Of a stretch of DNA of 64,000 nucleotides, positions 54,273 through 62,732 are shown one piece after another (the stretch's first letter is position 1; the number at the start of each line of letters is the position of its first letter). The DNA is taken from the NCBI RefSeq assembly GCF_008000935.1, contig NZ_CP042831.1:620001-684000 (forward strand), in the 5' to 3' direction. Made by a program: the position numbers and the translations under genes. This DNA is from Flavobacterium alkalisoli. Lineage in GTDB: Bacteria > Bacteroidota > Bacteroidia > Flavobacteriales > Flavobacteriaceae. A model generated the notes under the pieces. That model saw only the letters and a program-made list of their open reading frames with translations, had not been told where the DNA came from and did no database searches.

Positions 54273-55433
54273 TTATCTAGTTATCAGTATACTAACTGCA
54301 TTACCGCCAAAACCTACTGCATTTACAAGAATTTTGGAAAGTTTTTTATCCTGTATAAAGTTTTCTTTATCTACAAAAGGAACGCCTATAAACTTTTCAT
54401 GATTAAGCATCATGATTGCCATTTCAAGACTAAGTAATCCTGAAGCTCCAAAAGTATGCCCTATCTTCCATTTGTTACTGGTTAATAAGAGTGAATGATT
54501 ACCAAATACTTTTTTAATGGCATTATATTCTGAAAGATCTCCTTTAATGGTCCCCGGAGCATGCATAACTACAGCATCAATCTCAGATACATCTATACCT
54601 TCCAAAGCCATAAGCATGGATTTTTGAAGACAGTCTGCATCAGTAGAAATAGAAACACTATGTTTTAAGACCTCTGTAGAATACCCTATACCTTCTATAT
54701 AAGCTAAAGCATCAGGCTTTCTTCCGGGTTCAAGGCACGCTATGGCTGCACCTTCGCCAAGCACCATAGTATTTACCCCTTTATCCATATCCAATGAACG
54801 ACAAGGATATTGTACCTTTTGGGAAGAATAAATCTTCATGGCCTGCATCTGCGCAATGGTAAACGGTGTTAAGGGCGCTTCGCTGCCACCAACCATAAAC
54901 TTATCAGACATACCACCCCTTAACCATGCTATACCATTTAAAAGTGCATGTAAAGCCGTTGAACAGGTTATGGAATGTGATATTTCGGGTCCGGTACTTT
55001 TAAGGTCATGGGCTATCCAGGAAGATATATTACCCAGTGTTGTAGAGGGCGATGCCTGTACACTTGTTTTACCGGTATTGATAAACTCACTGTAATGATT
55101 CTCAAAAAGCTCTGTAGCACCACGGGAAGACCCGATGTTAATACCAAACACATCACCTTCTTTCCATCCGGCTGCCTTTGCGGCATTTCTTGAAGCTAAA
55201 ATGGCATATAGTACAGATTTATCCAGATAACGATATTTTGCATCGGAATCTGCCAACTCACCTACCAGTTTTTCCAACTGATTATTAAGTGCAGCTACAG
55301 GTACATTTTTATTGCCTAAGTATTTAAAACTTATTTTAGTTTCAGGTTTAAGATAACTTGTCCATACCTCTTGAGGTGTATTTCCCAAAGGAGAAAAAGA
55401 AGCTATGGAAGTTATGGAAACGGGTATTGCCAA
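54273..55433 (-). CDS. Beta-ketoacyl synthase in the biotin operon
   Basis: A condensing enzyme of the FabB/FabF type (elongating class) rather than FabH: nucleophile Cys near residue 157 in SITCSTALHALLNG, first His in VVMHAPGTIKGDLSEYNAIKKVFG and second His in NKWKIGHTFGASGLLSLEMA. Thus a complete Cys-His-His triad. It would extend acyl-ACP chains by malonyl-ACP. Last gene of DUF2007-bioD-bioA-SET-KS. No ATG fits: I place the start at TTG 55433 (MAIPVSITSIASFSPLG); a TTG at 55469 is also open. A role in the pimeloyl chain is inferred from position. Confidence 0.85.
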   Translation of the reverse strand: MAIPVSITSIASFSPLGNTPQEVWTSYLKPETKISFKYLGNKNVPVAALNNQLEKLVGELADSDAKYRYLDKSVLYAILASRNAAKAAGWKEGDVFGINIGSSRGATELFENHYSEFINTGKTSVQASPSTTLGNISSWIAHDLKSTGPEISHSITCSTALHALLNGIAWLRGGMSDKFMVGGSEAPLTPFTIAQMQAMKIYSSQKVQYPCRSLDMDKGVNTMVLGEGAAIACLEPGRKPDALAYIEGIGYSTEVLKHSVSISTDADCLQKSMLMALEGIDVSEIDAVVMHAPGTIKGDLSEYNAIKKVFGNHSLLLTSNKWKIGHTFGASGLLSLEMAIMMLNHEKFIGVPFVDKENFIQDKKLSKILVNAVGFGGNAVSILITR

Positions 55434-55485
55434 AATATTAGAATTTGCCAGCAAAAATACGGCAAACAATAAAAAAAACCGAGGA

Positions 55486-56088
55486 TTAGCCCCGGTTTAA
55501 TATGTTTTGCGTATAATAACATGTCTTTATCGACCTAAGCAGGCTTTGTCCTGTTATCACCTTACTGAATTCTTCCCAATTGGGTTGTGAAACAAACTTT
55601 TGTAAAGGCTGGTCTACCAAACCAATATGCGGCAGATTATCTAAAATCTGTTTGTCCCATTGTTCATGATATTTTAAAATATCATCGGGATAAACCACTT
55701 TTCTGACAGTACCTTCATCTTCTGCCTCAAAGGGTTCAGATACGTTAAGGTAACCATAATCATCCGTAAGTTGCTCTCCGGGATATATATCCCTTATGGC
55801 AATCTCAAAATCATAAGCAGTAGACATACAACTTGGATTAAAGCTGTGGTTTACATACTTGGCAATATCCCAACACAGCACTTTCTCCCCCCTTCCGTTA
55901 ACAAAGCAGTAGGTTTCGATAAAATTATGCATTAAAGGATTTATCCGTTGTATATCATCAGTGGTGTAAACACTGTCCAGGTCATCCTGAACCCATGTTA
56001 TAGTACCCTTTGGAATAAATTTTTTCGCTACAACCCCATAGCCCACTATGTTGTTGATAAAGCGCAGTTCGGTATCAGGATGTATCAT
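55486..56088 (-). CDS. SET domain protein in the biotin operon
   Basis: A 200-residue protein of the SET methyltransferase fold: opening GYGVVAKKFIPKGTITWVQ, the motif NHSFNPSCMST (the NHSCxPN site that forms the SAM/pseudoknot) and GEQLTDDYGYL (the ELTxDY site). SET proteins methylate lysines using SAM. The gene lies between bioA and the ketoacyl-synthase gene, with 30 bp and about 50 bp gaps, so it is part of the same transcription unit. Its function in or beside biotin synthesis is unknown. A full-length SET core is present; no pre- or post-SET Cys clusters. Confidence 0.88.
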   Translation of the reverse strand: MIHPDTELRFINNIVGYGVVAKKFIPKGTITWVQDDLDSVYTTDDIQRINPLMHNFIETYCFVNGRGEKVLCWDIAKYVNHSFNPSCMSTAYDFEIAIRDIYPGEQLTDDYGYLNVSEPFEAEDEGTVRKVVYPDDILKYHEQWDKQILDNLPHIGLVDQPLQKFVSQPNWEEFSKVITGQSLLRSIKTCYYTQNILNRG

Positions 56089-56118
56089 AAAAAGATAGCG
56101 CTAAATAGTTAAACTAAT

Positions 56119-57411
56119 TTACGCTATTTTCTCAATCGCCAACTTAACGGTATCATAAATATTTACTAACAACTCATTGCTGATAACATAAGGCGGAAGT
56201 ATGTAAATAATATTACCTACAGGCCTAAGTATCACCCCGTTCTCTATAAAGAAATCATACAGCTTGTTCCTAAAATCGCCGTAATAATCTTCATTTCCTT
56301 CACGCTTAATCTCAAAGGCTACTATAACCCCCAGCACACGAACATTTGCAACCCTTGGATGATTTTCAATCTCATCCTTAAAGGCATGGTGCATTCTGTT
56401 TATCCTTACCAGGTTCTCCTGCATTTCATCCGACTGAAGCAATTCTAATCCGGCTAATGCTGCTGCACAACCTGTAGGATTAGCCGTAAAGGTATGCCCG
56501 TGAAACAAAGCCTTATTTACATCATCATCATAAAAACCGTCAAAAAGCTCCTGAGTAAAGGTGGTTATTGCCATAGGTATTGCACCTGCCGTTAATGCTT
56601 TTGAAAGGCACATCATATCCGGCTTTTCGTTAAGGTAATCGCAGGCAAAATACTTACCTGTTTTACCAAATCCTGTCATCACTTCGTCCGCAATGGTAAA
56701 AACACCATACTTTTTACATACACTGATAAGCTTATCAAGTGCTTCAGGCTCATACATCACCATTCCGGCAGCCCCCTGCACTAATGGTTCAAATATAAAT
56801 CCGGCATACTCTCCTGTAGCCGCCATTTCGGTTAGCTGCCTTAAGCTTTCTTCCTCATTACCTGCAGTTGGTACAGGAATGCGTACCACCTCGATAAGAG
56901 AGCCTTTAAATGCCTCTGTAAAGAAAGAAATACCACTCGCTGCCATTGCAGCAAACGTATCACCATGAAAGGCGTTCTCAAAAGCCAGCATCTTAGTACG
57001 CTTTTCCCCTTTATTATAATAGTATTGCAGCGCTACCTTAACAGCTATTTCTACAGCGGTAGAACCGTTATCAGAAAAAAACAGCTTCTTTTGGTTGTCC
57101 GGTAATATGGCTACAAGTTTTTCTGACAACGACACTACAGGCTCATGTGTAAATCCTCCAAAAAGTACATGCTCTAAAGAGGTAAGCTGCCTGTATATGG
57201 CATCGGCAACAAACTTATTGCTGTGCCCGTAAGGATTAACCCACCACGAAGCGATGGCATCTATATATTGTTTTCCGTTTTCATCCCATAGCAAAGCTCC
57301 TTCTCCTTTTACTATACCAATAGGCTTTGCTGCTGTTTTATGTTGTGTATAGGGGTGCCAAAGATGTTTGCTGTCCCTCTCGGTAAGTCCCGGTATATTT
57401 ACTGTACTCAT
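56119..57411 (-). CDS. bioA: Adenosylmethionine-8-amino-7-oxononanoate aminotransferase
   Basis: Converts KAPA to DAPA with SAM as amino donor, using PLP. 430 residues: HLWHPYTQHKTA at the N-terminus, FFSDNGSTAVEIAVKVALQYYYN, the ADEVMTGFGKTGKYFAC region and the PLP lysine in LSKALTAGAIPMAITTFT. The DEV and the substrate tyrosines are in place. bioD ends one base before its start, so they are coupled. Ends 30 bp before the SET gene. Confidence 0.95.
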   Translation of the reverse strand: MSTVNIPGLTERDSKHLWHPYTQHKTAAKPIGIVKGEGALLWDENGKQYIDAIASWWVNPYGHSNKFVADAIYRQLTSLEHVLFGGFTHEPVVSLSEKLVAILPDNQKKLFFSDNGSTAVEIAVKVALQYYYNKGEKRTKMLAFENAFHGDTFAAMAASGISFFTEAFKGSLIEVVRIPVPTAGNEEESLRQLTEMAATGEYAGFIFEPLVQGAAGMVMYEPEALDKLISVCKKYGVFTIADEVMTGFGKTGKYFACDYLNEKPDMMCLSKALTAGAIPMAITTFTQELFDGFYDDDVNKALFHGHTFTANPTGCAAALAGLELLQSDEMQENLVRINRMHHAFKDEIENHPRVANVRVLGVIVAFEIKREGNEDYYGDFRNKLYDFFIENGVILRPVGNIIYILPPYVISNELLVNIYDTVKLAIEKIA

Positions 57412-57412
57412 G

Positions 57413-58030
57413 TTATAGATTATTCAGGTTGTCCCTAAAGTCGTCTGCATACTGCAGCACCACATTTTTGTCAAAATAAGGCTCCTCCTCTATACGGCCT
57501 ATCATTTTAATTCCGGTACGTTTTAAAATCACCTCTTCGGTAGAAGGCACTTCAGGACCGTTAAATATGATGCCTGCTACTTCTATACCTCTTTGTTTTA
57601 AAACTTCAAGAGAAAGCAGTGTATGGTTTATACTGCCCAGATAATGCCTTGACACTACAACTACTTTATAATCCGGCTGTATCAAATCGATTATGGAATC
57701 GGTATCATTCAAAGGAACCAAAAGTCCTCCCGCCCCTTCTATTACCAAGTGGTTTTTTGTTTTCGGTTCTTTTATTTTTTTAAGATCTATAGTTACATCA
57801 TCTAACTGCGCTGCCAGATGAGGACTAGCCGGCGTGTTTAACTTATAACTGTTAGGGTGGATAACTGTTTTATTATTGGTTATATAACGTTCAATCTTAT
57901 GGCTGTCGGAATTATCAAGATCTCCGGCCTGCACAGGCTTCCAGTAGTCTGCTTTAATAGATTCCGTCACTATGGCCGATGCAATCGTCTTACCAACATC
58001 AGTTCCTATTCCTGTAATAAATAGTTTCAT
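57413..58030 (-). CDS. bioD: Dethiobiotin synthetase
   Basis: ATP-dependent ureido-ring closure of DAPA. 205 residues with the P-loop GIGTDVGKTIASAIV, KPVQAGDLDNSDSHKIE (substrate loop) and VIEGAGGLLVPLND. Start overlaps the stop of the DUF2007 gene by 4 bp; bioA starts one base after its end. Confidence 0.95.
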   Translation of the reverse strand: MKLFITGIGTDVGKTIASAIVTESIKADYWKPVQAGDLDNSDSHKIERYITNNKTVIHPNSYKLNTPASPHLAAQLDDVTIDLKKIKEPKTKNHLVIEGAGGLLVPLNDTDSIIDLIQPDYKVVVVSRHYLGSINHTLLSLEVLKQRGIEVAGIIFNGPEVPSTEEVILKRTGIKMIGRIEEEPYFDKNVVLQYADDFRDNLNNL

Positions 58031-58440
58031 TCTAGATTAAATTCATTTCCGCAGTTATTACAGCGGTATTTATATTTTGTGTAAAATGGAAGCACTACCG
58101 ATATAAAAGTGAAAAGGAATGCAAAAAGCGATTTTATATCCTTAATGGTAGTACCCAGCTCAATTTCATGACTGTTACACTTTGTACAGGTTAAAGGCTT
58201 ACCTTCATCATCAAGCGAATATCGGCTAACATCCTGTAAAACCTCTGTCGCCCTGTCTTTATCATCAAGATGCACTAACAGTTTTACCCCACCAATTGCA
58301 TTACTAACCAATGGATCGGTATCAATAGTATTATTGTCTTTCATGAAAACCTCAATACCTTCGGCTTCCAGCCTTCCTTTTATAATCATCGCTTCAGATG
58401 AATATTGAAACGATGCAACTTTTACAAAAGTGTTTTCCAT
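58027..58440 (-). CDS. DUF2007 protein with C-terminal zinc-ribbon segment
   Basis: A 137-residue protein. The N-terminal half is a DUF2007 (putative signal-transducing) domain: VKVASFQYSSEAMIIKGRLEAEGIEVFMKDNN. Further on there is a CTKCNSHEIE pair, a hydrophobic stretch (LFAFLFTFISVVLPFYT) and CNNCGNEF, so a zinc ribbon split by a membrane-like segment. It is the first gene of the biotin operon and overlaps bioD by 4 bp. Role unknown. Confidence 0.8.
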   Translation of the reverse strand: MENTFVKVASFQYSSEAMIIKGRLEAEGIEVFMKDNNTIDTDPLVSNAIGGVKLLVHLDDKDRATEVLQDVSRYSLDDEGKPLTCTKCNSHEIELGTTIKDIKSLFAFLFTFISVVLPFYTKYKYRCNNCGNEFNLE

Positions 58441-58444
58441 ATCA

Positions 58445-58483
58445 CAAATTTATTAAATAAGCAGTCCACTGTCGAAGCAGTCC
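58445..58483 (-). promoter_or_regulatory. Promoter region of the DUF2007-bioDA operon
   Basis: On the minus strand TAAATTTG (58452-58445) sits four bases before the ATG at 58440, so the transcript may be leaderless. Upstream of it AAGCAGTCC occurs twice (58459-58467 and 58475-58483), at the -33 position, a candidate operator with a 16-bp period. Confidence 0.5.
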
Positions 58484-58603
58484 TTTTTTTTAAGGGTTTT
58501 AACTAAAATACAACAGTAATTTTAATAAAACATTACCAATATAGAGCTATTATATTAGTTAATTTTGACAATTACCTCATTAGTTTAACATGACTTTACT
58601 TAT

Positions 58604-59728
58604 ATGACGACCGCAAAATTGCCTAACTATGTAAAAGCAGTATATATATTCCTGCTTATAATTATCATAGTATTCTTTATGATAATTGCCAAGCAGATAT
58701 TAGTACCGCTGCTTATTTCCGGTTATATAGCCATGTTGCTAACATCTTCCTGTAACAGGCTGGAAAGACGTAAAATTCCGCGATCGGTAAGTGCGGCCAT
58801 ATGCCTGTTGCTATTCATAATAACAATTTCCGGACTCCTTTTATTTATATACCTTCAGGTTAGGGGATTCATGGATGATTTGGGCGGAAGCCTTAAAAAT
58901 GAGGTAAATGCTTTTGTAATTGAAGCCAACAAATGGACAGAAGAACATTTTGGGTTTGACCTGGGTATGCGCTATGGCTTTGAAATAAAAAAAGCCGTTG
59001 AGATGGTACAGACAGAGGAAGCTCCGCCTACCCAAATACTATGGTCTACCATAGCCATGATAGGTGATATTATACTGCTGCCGGTTTATATATTTTTCCT
59101 ACTTATTTACAGAGATCACCTTGCTGTTTTCGTGGCTAAAGTTTTCAGCAGATCGAACAATGATGAAATATTAGATAAACTGACTTCCATAAGAAAAGTT
59201 GTGTATGCCTACATATCCGGTGCCGGCAAAGTAATGCTTATATTGGCTGTGGTAAATACGGCAGTGCTTTTTGCGCTGGGAATAGAACACGCTATATTTT
59301 TTGGAGTTTTGGCCGGCATACTTAATATTATCCCTTATCTGGGCCCGTGGATAGGTGCTACCCTACCATTTGTTTTTGCCCTAATTACTAAAGACAGCCT
59401 TTTTTATCCTATAGCTGTTATAGTATCCTTTACTTTTATTCAAATGCTGGAAGGCGCCTTTTTAACGCCAAAAATTACAGGAAGCAATGTAAACCTAAAT
59501 GCATTGATTACATTTTTAGGATTGCTTATAGGAGGGGCAATATGGGGCATTGTAGGTATGATTATTATAATACCAACCATTGCCATACTTAAAAAACTGT
59601 TTGAAATGAGTCCGGATACCCAGCCCTATGCTTATCTTTTTGGAGAAGAAGACAACAACTGGTTCAAAAAACGTCCGCGTAAGAACAAAAAGGCTAAAAC
59701 TGAGCCAGATGTTCCTGAAGCAGATTAA
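58604..59728 (+). CDS. AI-2E family transporter
   Basis: A 374-residue inner-membrane protein of the AI-2E/PerM (UPF0118) family, with about eight helices, for example residues 12-45 and 205-235. Signatures: LVPLLISGYIAMLLTSSCNRLERRKIPRSVSAAICLLLFI, GILNIIPYLGPWIGATLPFVFAL and TPKITGSNVNLNALITFLGLLIGG. The basic C-terminus (KKRPRKNKKAKTEPD) is cytosolic. Members export AI-2 or act as Na+/H+ antiporters; the substrate here is unknown. It lies between the two biotin units, and its last 35 bp overlap the 3' end of bioF on the other strand. Confidence 0.88.
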   Translation: MTTAKLPNYVKAVYIFLLIIIIVFFMIIAKQILVPLLISGYIAMLLTSSCNRLERRKIPRSVSAAICLLLFIITISGLLLFIYLQVRGFMDDLGGSLKNEVNAFVIEANKWTEEHFGFDLGMRYGFEIKKAVEMVQTEEAPPTQILWSTIAMIGDIILLPVYIFFLLIYRDHLAVFVAKVFSRSNNDEILDKLTSIRKVVYAYISGAGKVMLILAVVNTAVLFALGIEHAIFFGVLAGILNIIPYLGPWIGATLPFVFALITKDSLFYPIAVIVSFTFIQMLEGAFLTPKITGSNVNLNALITFLGLLIGGAIWGIVGMIIIIPTIAILKKLFEMSPDTQPYAYLFGEEDNNWFKKRPRKNKKAKTEPDVPEAD

Positions 59729-60845
59729 GGAAACGGGTAATGCTTTCTCGGGTGGTAAAGCTATGCAGGCAAAAACGCAGCCTTTCCTGACCATGAGGTA
59801 CTGTAGGAGAAAGTATGGGCTTTACATTAAAACCGTTTTGCTGTAAATATTCGGCTATCTGTTTTACCCTGTCGTTACCGGGTATAATTGCACAATGTAT
59901 GGCAGATTCACTAAAAATAAAAACGTTAGTAAAAGCCAGCCTCTCTAGTTCCTCATTAAAAAAAGTAATAATATCCCTAAGCTGCTTTTTTGCCTGAATG
60001 TTACTTTCCAGATGCTTATAAGATGTGAGAATTACCGCAAGCGAATGAGGCGGCAGTGCCGTGGTATAAATAAAGCTTCGGGCAAAATTTACCAGATAGG
60101 TTCTTAGCTCTTCAGCTCCTAAAACAGCGGCTCCATGGCCCCCCAACCCCTTACCAAAGGTCATTATACGGGCAAAAACCCTGTCCTGTAGGTTAAGTTC
60201 CTGTATTAAACCTTCGCCTTTATTACCAAATACGCCTAAAGCATGCGCTTCATCAATTACTAATCTGCTATTATATTCCTCAGCTACAGCAACCAATTTA
60301 ACCAAATCCGGAGTGTCGCCATCCATAGAGAACACCGATTCGGTAACAACATATACTTCTCCCTTTATTGCTGAATATCTTTTTAAAAGGTTTTCTAAAT
60401 GGCTAAGGTCGTTATGTCGAAACTTAAAGGTTTTGGCATTGCTGAGACGCAGCCCGTCACGTATGGAAGCATGTATGTACTCATCATACAGTACTATATC
60501 TTCCTTTTGTGGTACACAGGAGAAAAAGCCCACATTAGCATCATACCCCGAATTAAATATAAGCGCCGATGGGCTGTTATGAAAATGTGCTACAAAATCT
60601 TCAGTCACCTGATAAAGGTTATGGTTTCCTGTTATTAGCCTCGATCCGGTAGAACCGTTGCTAATAATATTAGCATCAAGTAGATATTGGTGTGCCTGCT
60701 GAAAAATTTCTGCCGACTGAGAGAACCCTAAATAATCGTTTGATGAAAAATCAACCAACCCGTTAGCAACAGGCAAACTACGCAAGGCATTTGCTTCAGT
60801 ACGCTGTTGTAATTTGGCTATAAGGGATTTCGGTAAGCTTTTCAT
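59694..60845 (-). CDS. bioF: 8-amino-7-oxononanoate synthase
   Basis: PLP enzyme joining pimeloyl-ACP (or -CoA) and alanine. 383 residues: FSSNDYLGFSQ at the N-terminus, GSTGSRLITGNHNLYQVTE, DEYIHASIRDGLRLS, VIDEAHALGVFGNKGEG and the PLP lysine in MTFGKGLGGHGAAVLG. Start at the ATG at 60845 rather than an in-frame ATG at 60860, because a perfect promoter (60879-60850) would otherwise overlap the coding sequence. The 3' end overlaps the AI-2E gene by 35 bp, tail-to-tail. Confidence 0.95.
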   Translation of the reverse strand: MKSLPKSLIAKLQQRTEANALRSLPVANGLVDFSSNDYLGFSQSAEIFQQAHQYLLDANIISNGSTGSRLITGNHNLYQVTEDFVAHFHNSPSALIFNSGYDANVGFFSCVPQKEDIVLYDEYIHASIRDGLRLSNAKTFKFRHNDLSHLENLLKRYSAIKGEVYVVTESVFSMDGDTPDLVKLVAVAEEYNSRLVIDEAHALGVFGNKGEGLIQELNLQDRVFARIMTFGKGLGGHGAAVLGAEELRTYLVNFARSFIYTTALPPHSLAVILTSYKHLESNIQAKKQLRDIITFFNEELERLAFTNVFIFSESAIHCAIIPGNDRVKQIAEYLQQNGFNVKPILSPTVPHGQERLRFCLHSFTTRESITRFLNLLQEHLAQF

Positions 60846-60849
60846 ATCC

Positions 60850-60879
60850 CAAAAATACATAACTCCATGCTTATAGCAA
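60850..60879 (-). promoter_or_regulatory. bioF promoter (leaderless)
   Basis: On the minus strand TTG (60879-60877), 19 bp, TATTTTTG (60857-60850), a full consensus match. The ATG at 60845 follows 4 bp later, so the mRNA may begin at its start codon. Confidence 0.7.
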
Positions 60880-60913
60880 TTTTATAAAAACATTGTTTTT
60901 CAAAAATTAATTA

Positions 60914-60941
60914 TTGTTTTTCGATAATTTATTTATATTTG
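60914..60941 (+). promoter_or_regulatory. Promoter of the DUF2975 operon
   Basis: TTG (60914-60916), 17 bp, TATATTTG (60934-60941), a full consensus match. It lies about 30 bp before the ATG at 60972, and inside a longer reading frame that opens at 60939, which supports the shorter start. Confidence 0.75.
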
Positions 60942-60971
60942 CATCAAACAAACCAATCAACTTTACCTGCA

Positions 60972-61448
60972 ATGAAAAAAATTCAAATATTAAACTGGAT
61001 TTTAAGAAGTTTAATTCTTCTTGCCTTTTTAACAACTTGCTTTTCTGTATATATTTTTATTTCACTATATAACACTCCCACAATTGATTATTCTAAAGTC
61101 TTCCCTGCTTATTTACCTTACACGACAATCTTAAGCGGGGCACTGTTTTTTGCAGCCATGATATACCTACAGCTTTCGGTAAACTTATTTATTAAACAAG
61201 GCTTTTTTAACACTAAAAGTTCCGGCTATTTAAAACTGGGAGCAATCTTTTTAGCTCTGTTCGGATTGACTGATATAACAATTGCTACAATCAATAATGC
61301 CTTTAAGGCTAATTATGATTTATTAGATTATCTTAACAATAACAGCGGCCATATCGTTACATTGATTGTGGCAATAGGGATTTTTATTGTAGCCGACATT
61401 ATCAAATCGGGAGTTACCATTAAACATGAAAACGACTTAACTATATAA
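60972..61448 (+). CDS. DUF2975 membrane protein (1)
   Basis: A 158-residue protein with four membrane helices (near 10-35, 48-70, 85-105 and 130-150). It resembles the DUF2975 family, whose members are often encoded just before a small HTH regulator. The C-terminus is HENDLTI, shared with the two following genes (EENDLTI and EENELTI). First of three consecutive paralogues, then an HTH gene. No function is established for the family. Confidence 0.75.
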   Translation: MKKIQILNWILRSLILLAFLTTCFSVYIFISLYNTPTIDYSKVFPAYLPYTTILSGALFFAAMIYLQLSVNLFIKQGFFNTKSSGYLKLGAIFLALFGLTDITIATINNAFKANYDLLDYLNNNSGHIVTLIVAIGIFIVADIIKSGVTIKHENDLTI

Positions 61449-61452
61449 CAGC

Positions 61453-61953
61453 ATGAAACGATTATCAACTCTAAAGACTATTACCGATATCTTATTTGTA
61501 CTTGCGGTTATTCCGGCAATATTCGGACTTCCATTTATATTAATGGCAGCTATAATGCCCGAAAGAATTCCGTTTAAACTAAACGGAGACGAGTTTGCTA
61601 CTATTAACGGCGCAGAACTGATTATCTCACTTCTTGTTATTTACTTAAGTTATGCTTTAGCGGTATATGCCCTTTATCTCTTTAAAAAGGTTTTAGAGTC
61701 TTTTAAAAAGAAACGCTTTTTTGATGAAGTAGTGATACTGTCTTTTAACCAAATGGGTAAAGCCCTGTTATTAAGCTGGACTATAGGGATTTTGCCTTCG
61801 CTATACTATAACCTGGTTGACGGTTCAATAAAAATAAGCATTGGGTTTAGCGATTCACTTTTTACACTCGGACTGGGATTCTTTTTTATCGTGCTTAGCG
61901 ATGTTTTCCTTATGGCTAAAAAACAGAAAGAAGAAAATGATTTAACTATATAA
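61453..61953 (+). CDS. DUF2975 membrane protein (2)
   Basis: A 166-residue paralogue starting 4 bp after the first. Four membrane helices, with the loop KKVLESFKKKRFFDEVVILSFNQMGKALLLSW that is characteristic of DUF2975 proteins, and the shared C-terminal EENDLTI. Its N-terminus (LKTITDILFVLAVIPAIFG) and second helix match the family layout. Gene spacing implies cotranscription. Confidence 0.8.
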   Translation: MKRLSTLKTITDILFVLAVIPAIFGLPFILMAAIMPERIPFKLNGDEFATINGAELIISLLVIYLSYALAVYALYLFKKVLESFKKKRFFDEVVILSFNQMGKALLLSWTIGILPSLYYNLVDGSIKISIGFSDSLFTLGLGFFFIVLSDVFLMAKKQKEENDLTI

Positions 61954-61960
61954 CCACATC

Positions 61961-62503
61961 ATGAAAAAATATATAATACATCATATCAACGTTATTATTA
62001 TCGCCCTAAGAATCTTAATAACAGTAGCAGCAATAATGGCTGTACTTAATATTGGAATGGGGTTATTCGCACTTATAAAAAACGACCACGGCATTGCCAG
62101 ATCTTTTTTAGCCCAAACTTTTAAGGTACCCGATTTTACAATAAATGAAGAAGTAGGAGTAGCGGCGACTTTTGGTGTACTGTACGGAGCCCTATTGATT
62201 TACCTTATTTATGGTATTAAACATTTTTACAGGTGCCTTGTTAAGATAAAAGCAGGCAAAATGTTTTATAATGACCAAGGTGAAGATTTTAGAAAAGCCG
62301 GAGCATCAATCATTATTTTTGCCAAAACAAAGTACTTACTGTATTGCTGTACAGGCGTGGTAGTGTTTTTCGATATCACTATGTTTTTTAAACAGATACT
62401 TCCCTTTTTAGGCATTTACCTGGCCGGAAAACTACTTTACTTAATGGCATATATGGCCGAAAAAGGAGAATTTATCCAGGAAGAAAACGAATTAACCATA
62501 TAA
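61961..62503 (+). CDS. DUF2975 membrane protein (3)
   Basis: A 180-residue third paralogue, 7 bp after the second. Helices near residues 10-38, 65-85, 110-135 and 140-160; the loop KIKAGKMFYNDQGEDFRKAG is like the others, and the end is EENELTI. More divergent in the N-terminal half than the first two. The HTH gene starts 4 bp after its stop. Confidence 0.75.
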   Translation: MKKYIIHHINVIIIALRILITVAAIMAVLNIGMGLFALIKNDHGIARSFLAQTFKVPDFTINEEVGVAATFGVLYGALLIYLIYGIKHFYRCLVKIKAGKMFYNDQGEDFRKAGASIIIFAKTKYLLYCCTGVVVFFDITMFFKQILPFLGIYLAGKLLYLMAYMAEKGEFIQEENELTI

Positions 62504-62507
62504 GCCT

Positions 62508-62732
62508 ATGCCTATTATCATTAATTTAGACGTTATGCTTGCCAAACGGAAAATGCGTTCTAACGAACTGGCAGATAAGGTTGGCATAACTACCGCTAAC
62601 CTTTCCATACTTAAAACAGGAAAGGCAAAGGCTATTCGTTTCAGCACATTGGAAGCTATCTGCAAAGAACTTGACTGCCAGCCGGGAGATATTATGGAGT
62701 TTGTGGAAGACGATAATCAGGATAATTTATGA
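62508..62732 (+). CDS. Small Cro/CI-type HTH regulator
   Basis: A 74-residue YozG-like single-domain regulator: LDVMLAKRKMRSNELADKVGITTANLSILKTGKAKAIRFSTLEAICKELDCQPGDIMEF is a Cro/CI helix-turn-helix of the short kind usually paired with DUF2975 proteins. Acidic C-terminus. Its stop overlaps the ATG of the next gene (ATGA). Likely a partner in a membrane-linked regulatory system, as inferred from its linkage with the three membrane proteins. Confidence 0.88.
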   Translation: MPIIINLDVMLAKRKMRSNELADKVGITTANLSILKTGKAKAIRFSTLEAICKELDCQPGDIMEFVEDDNQDNL

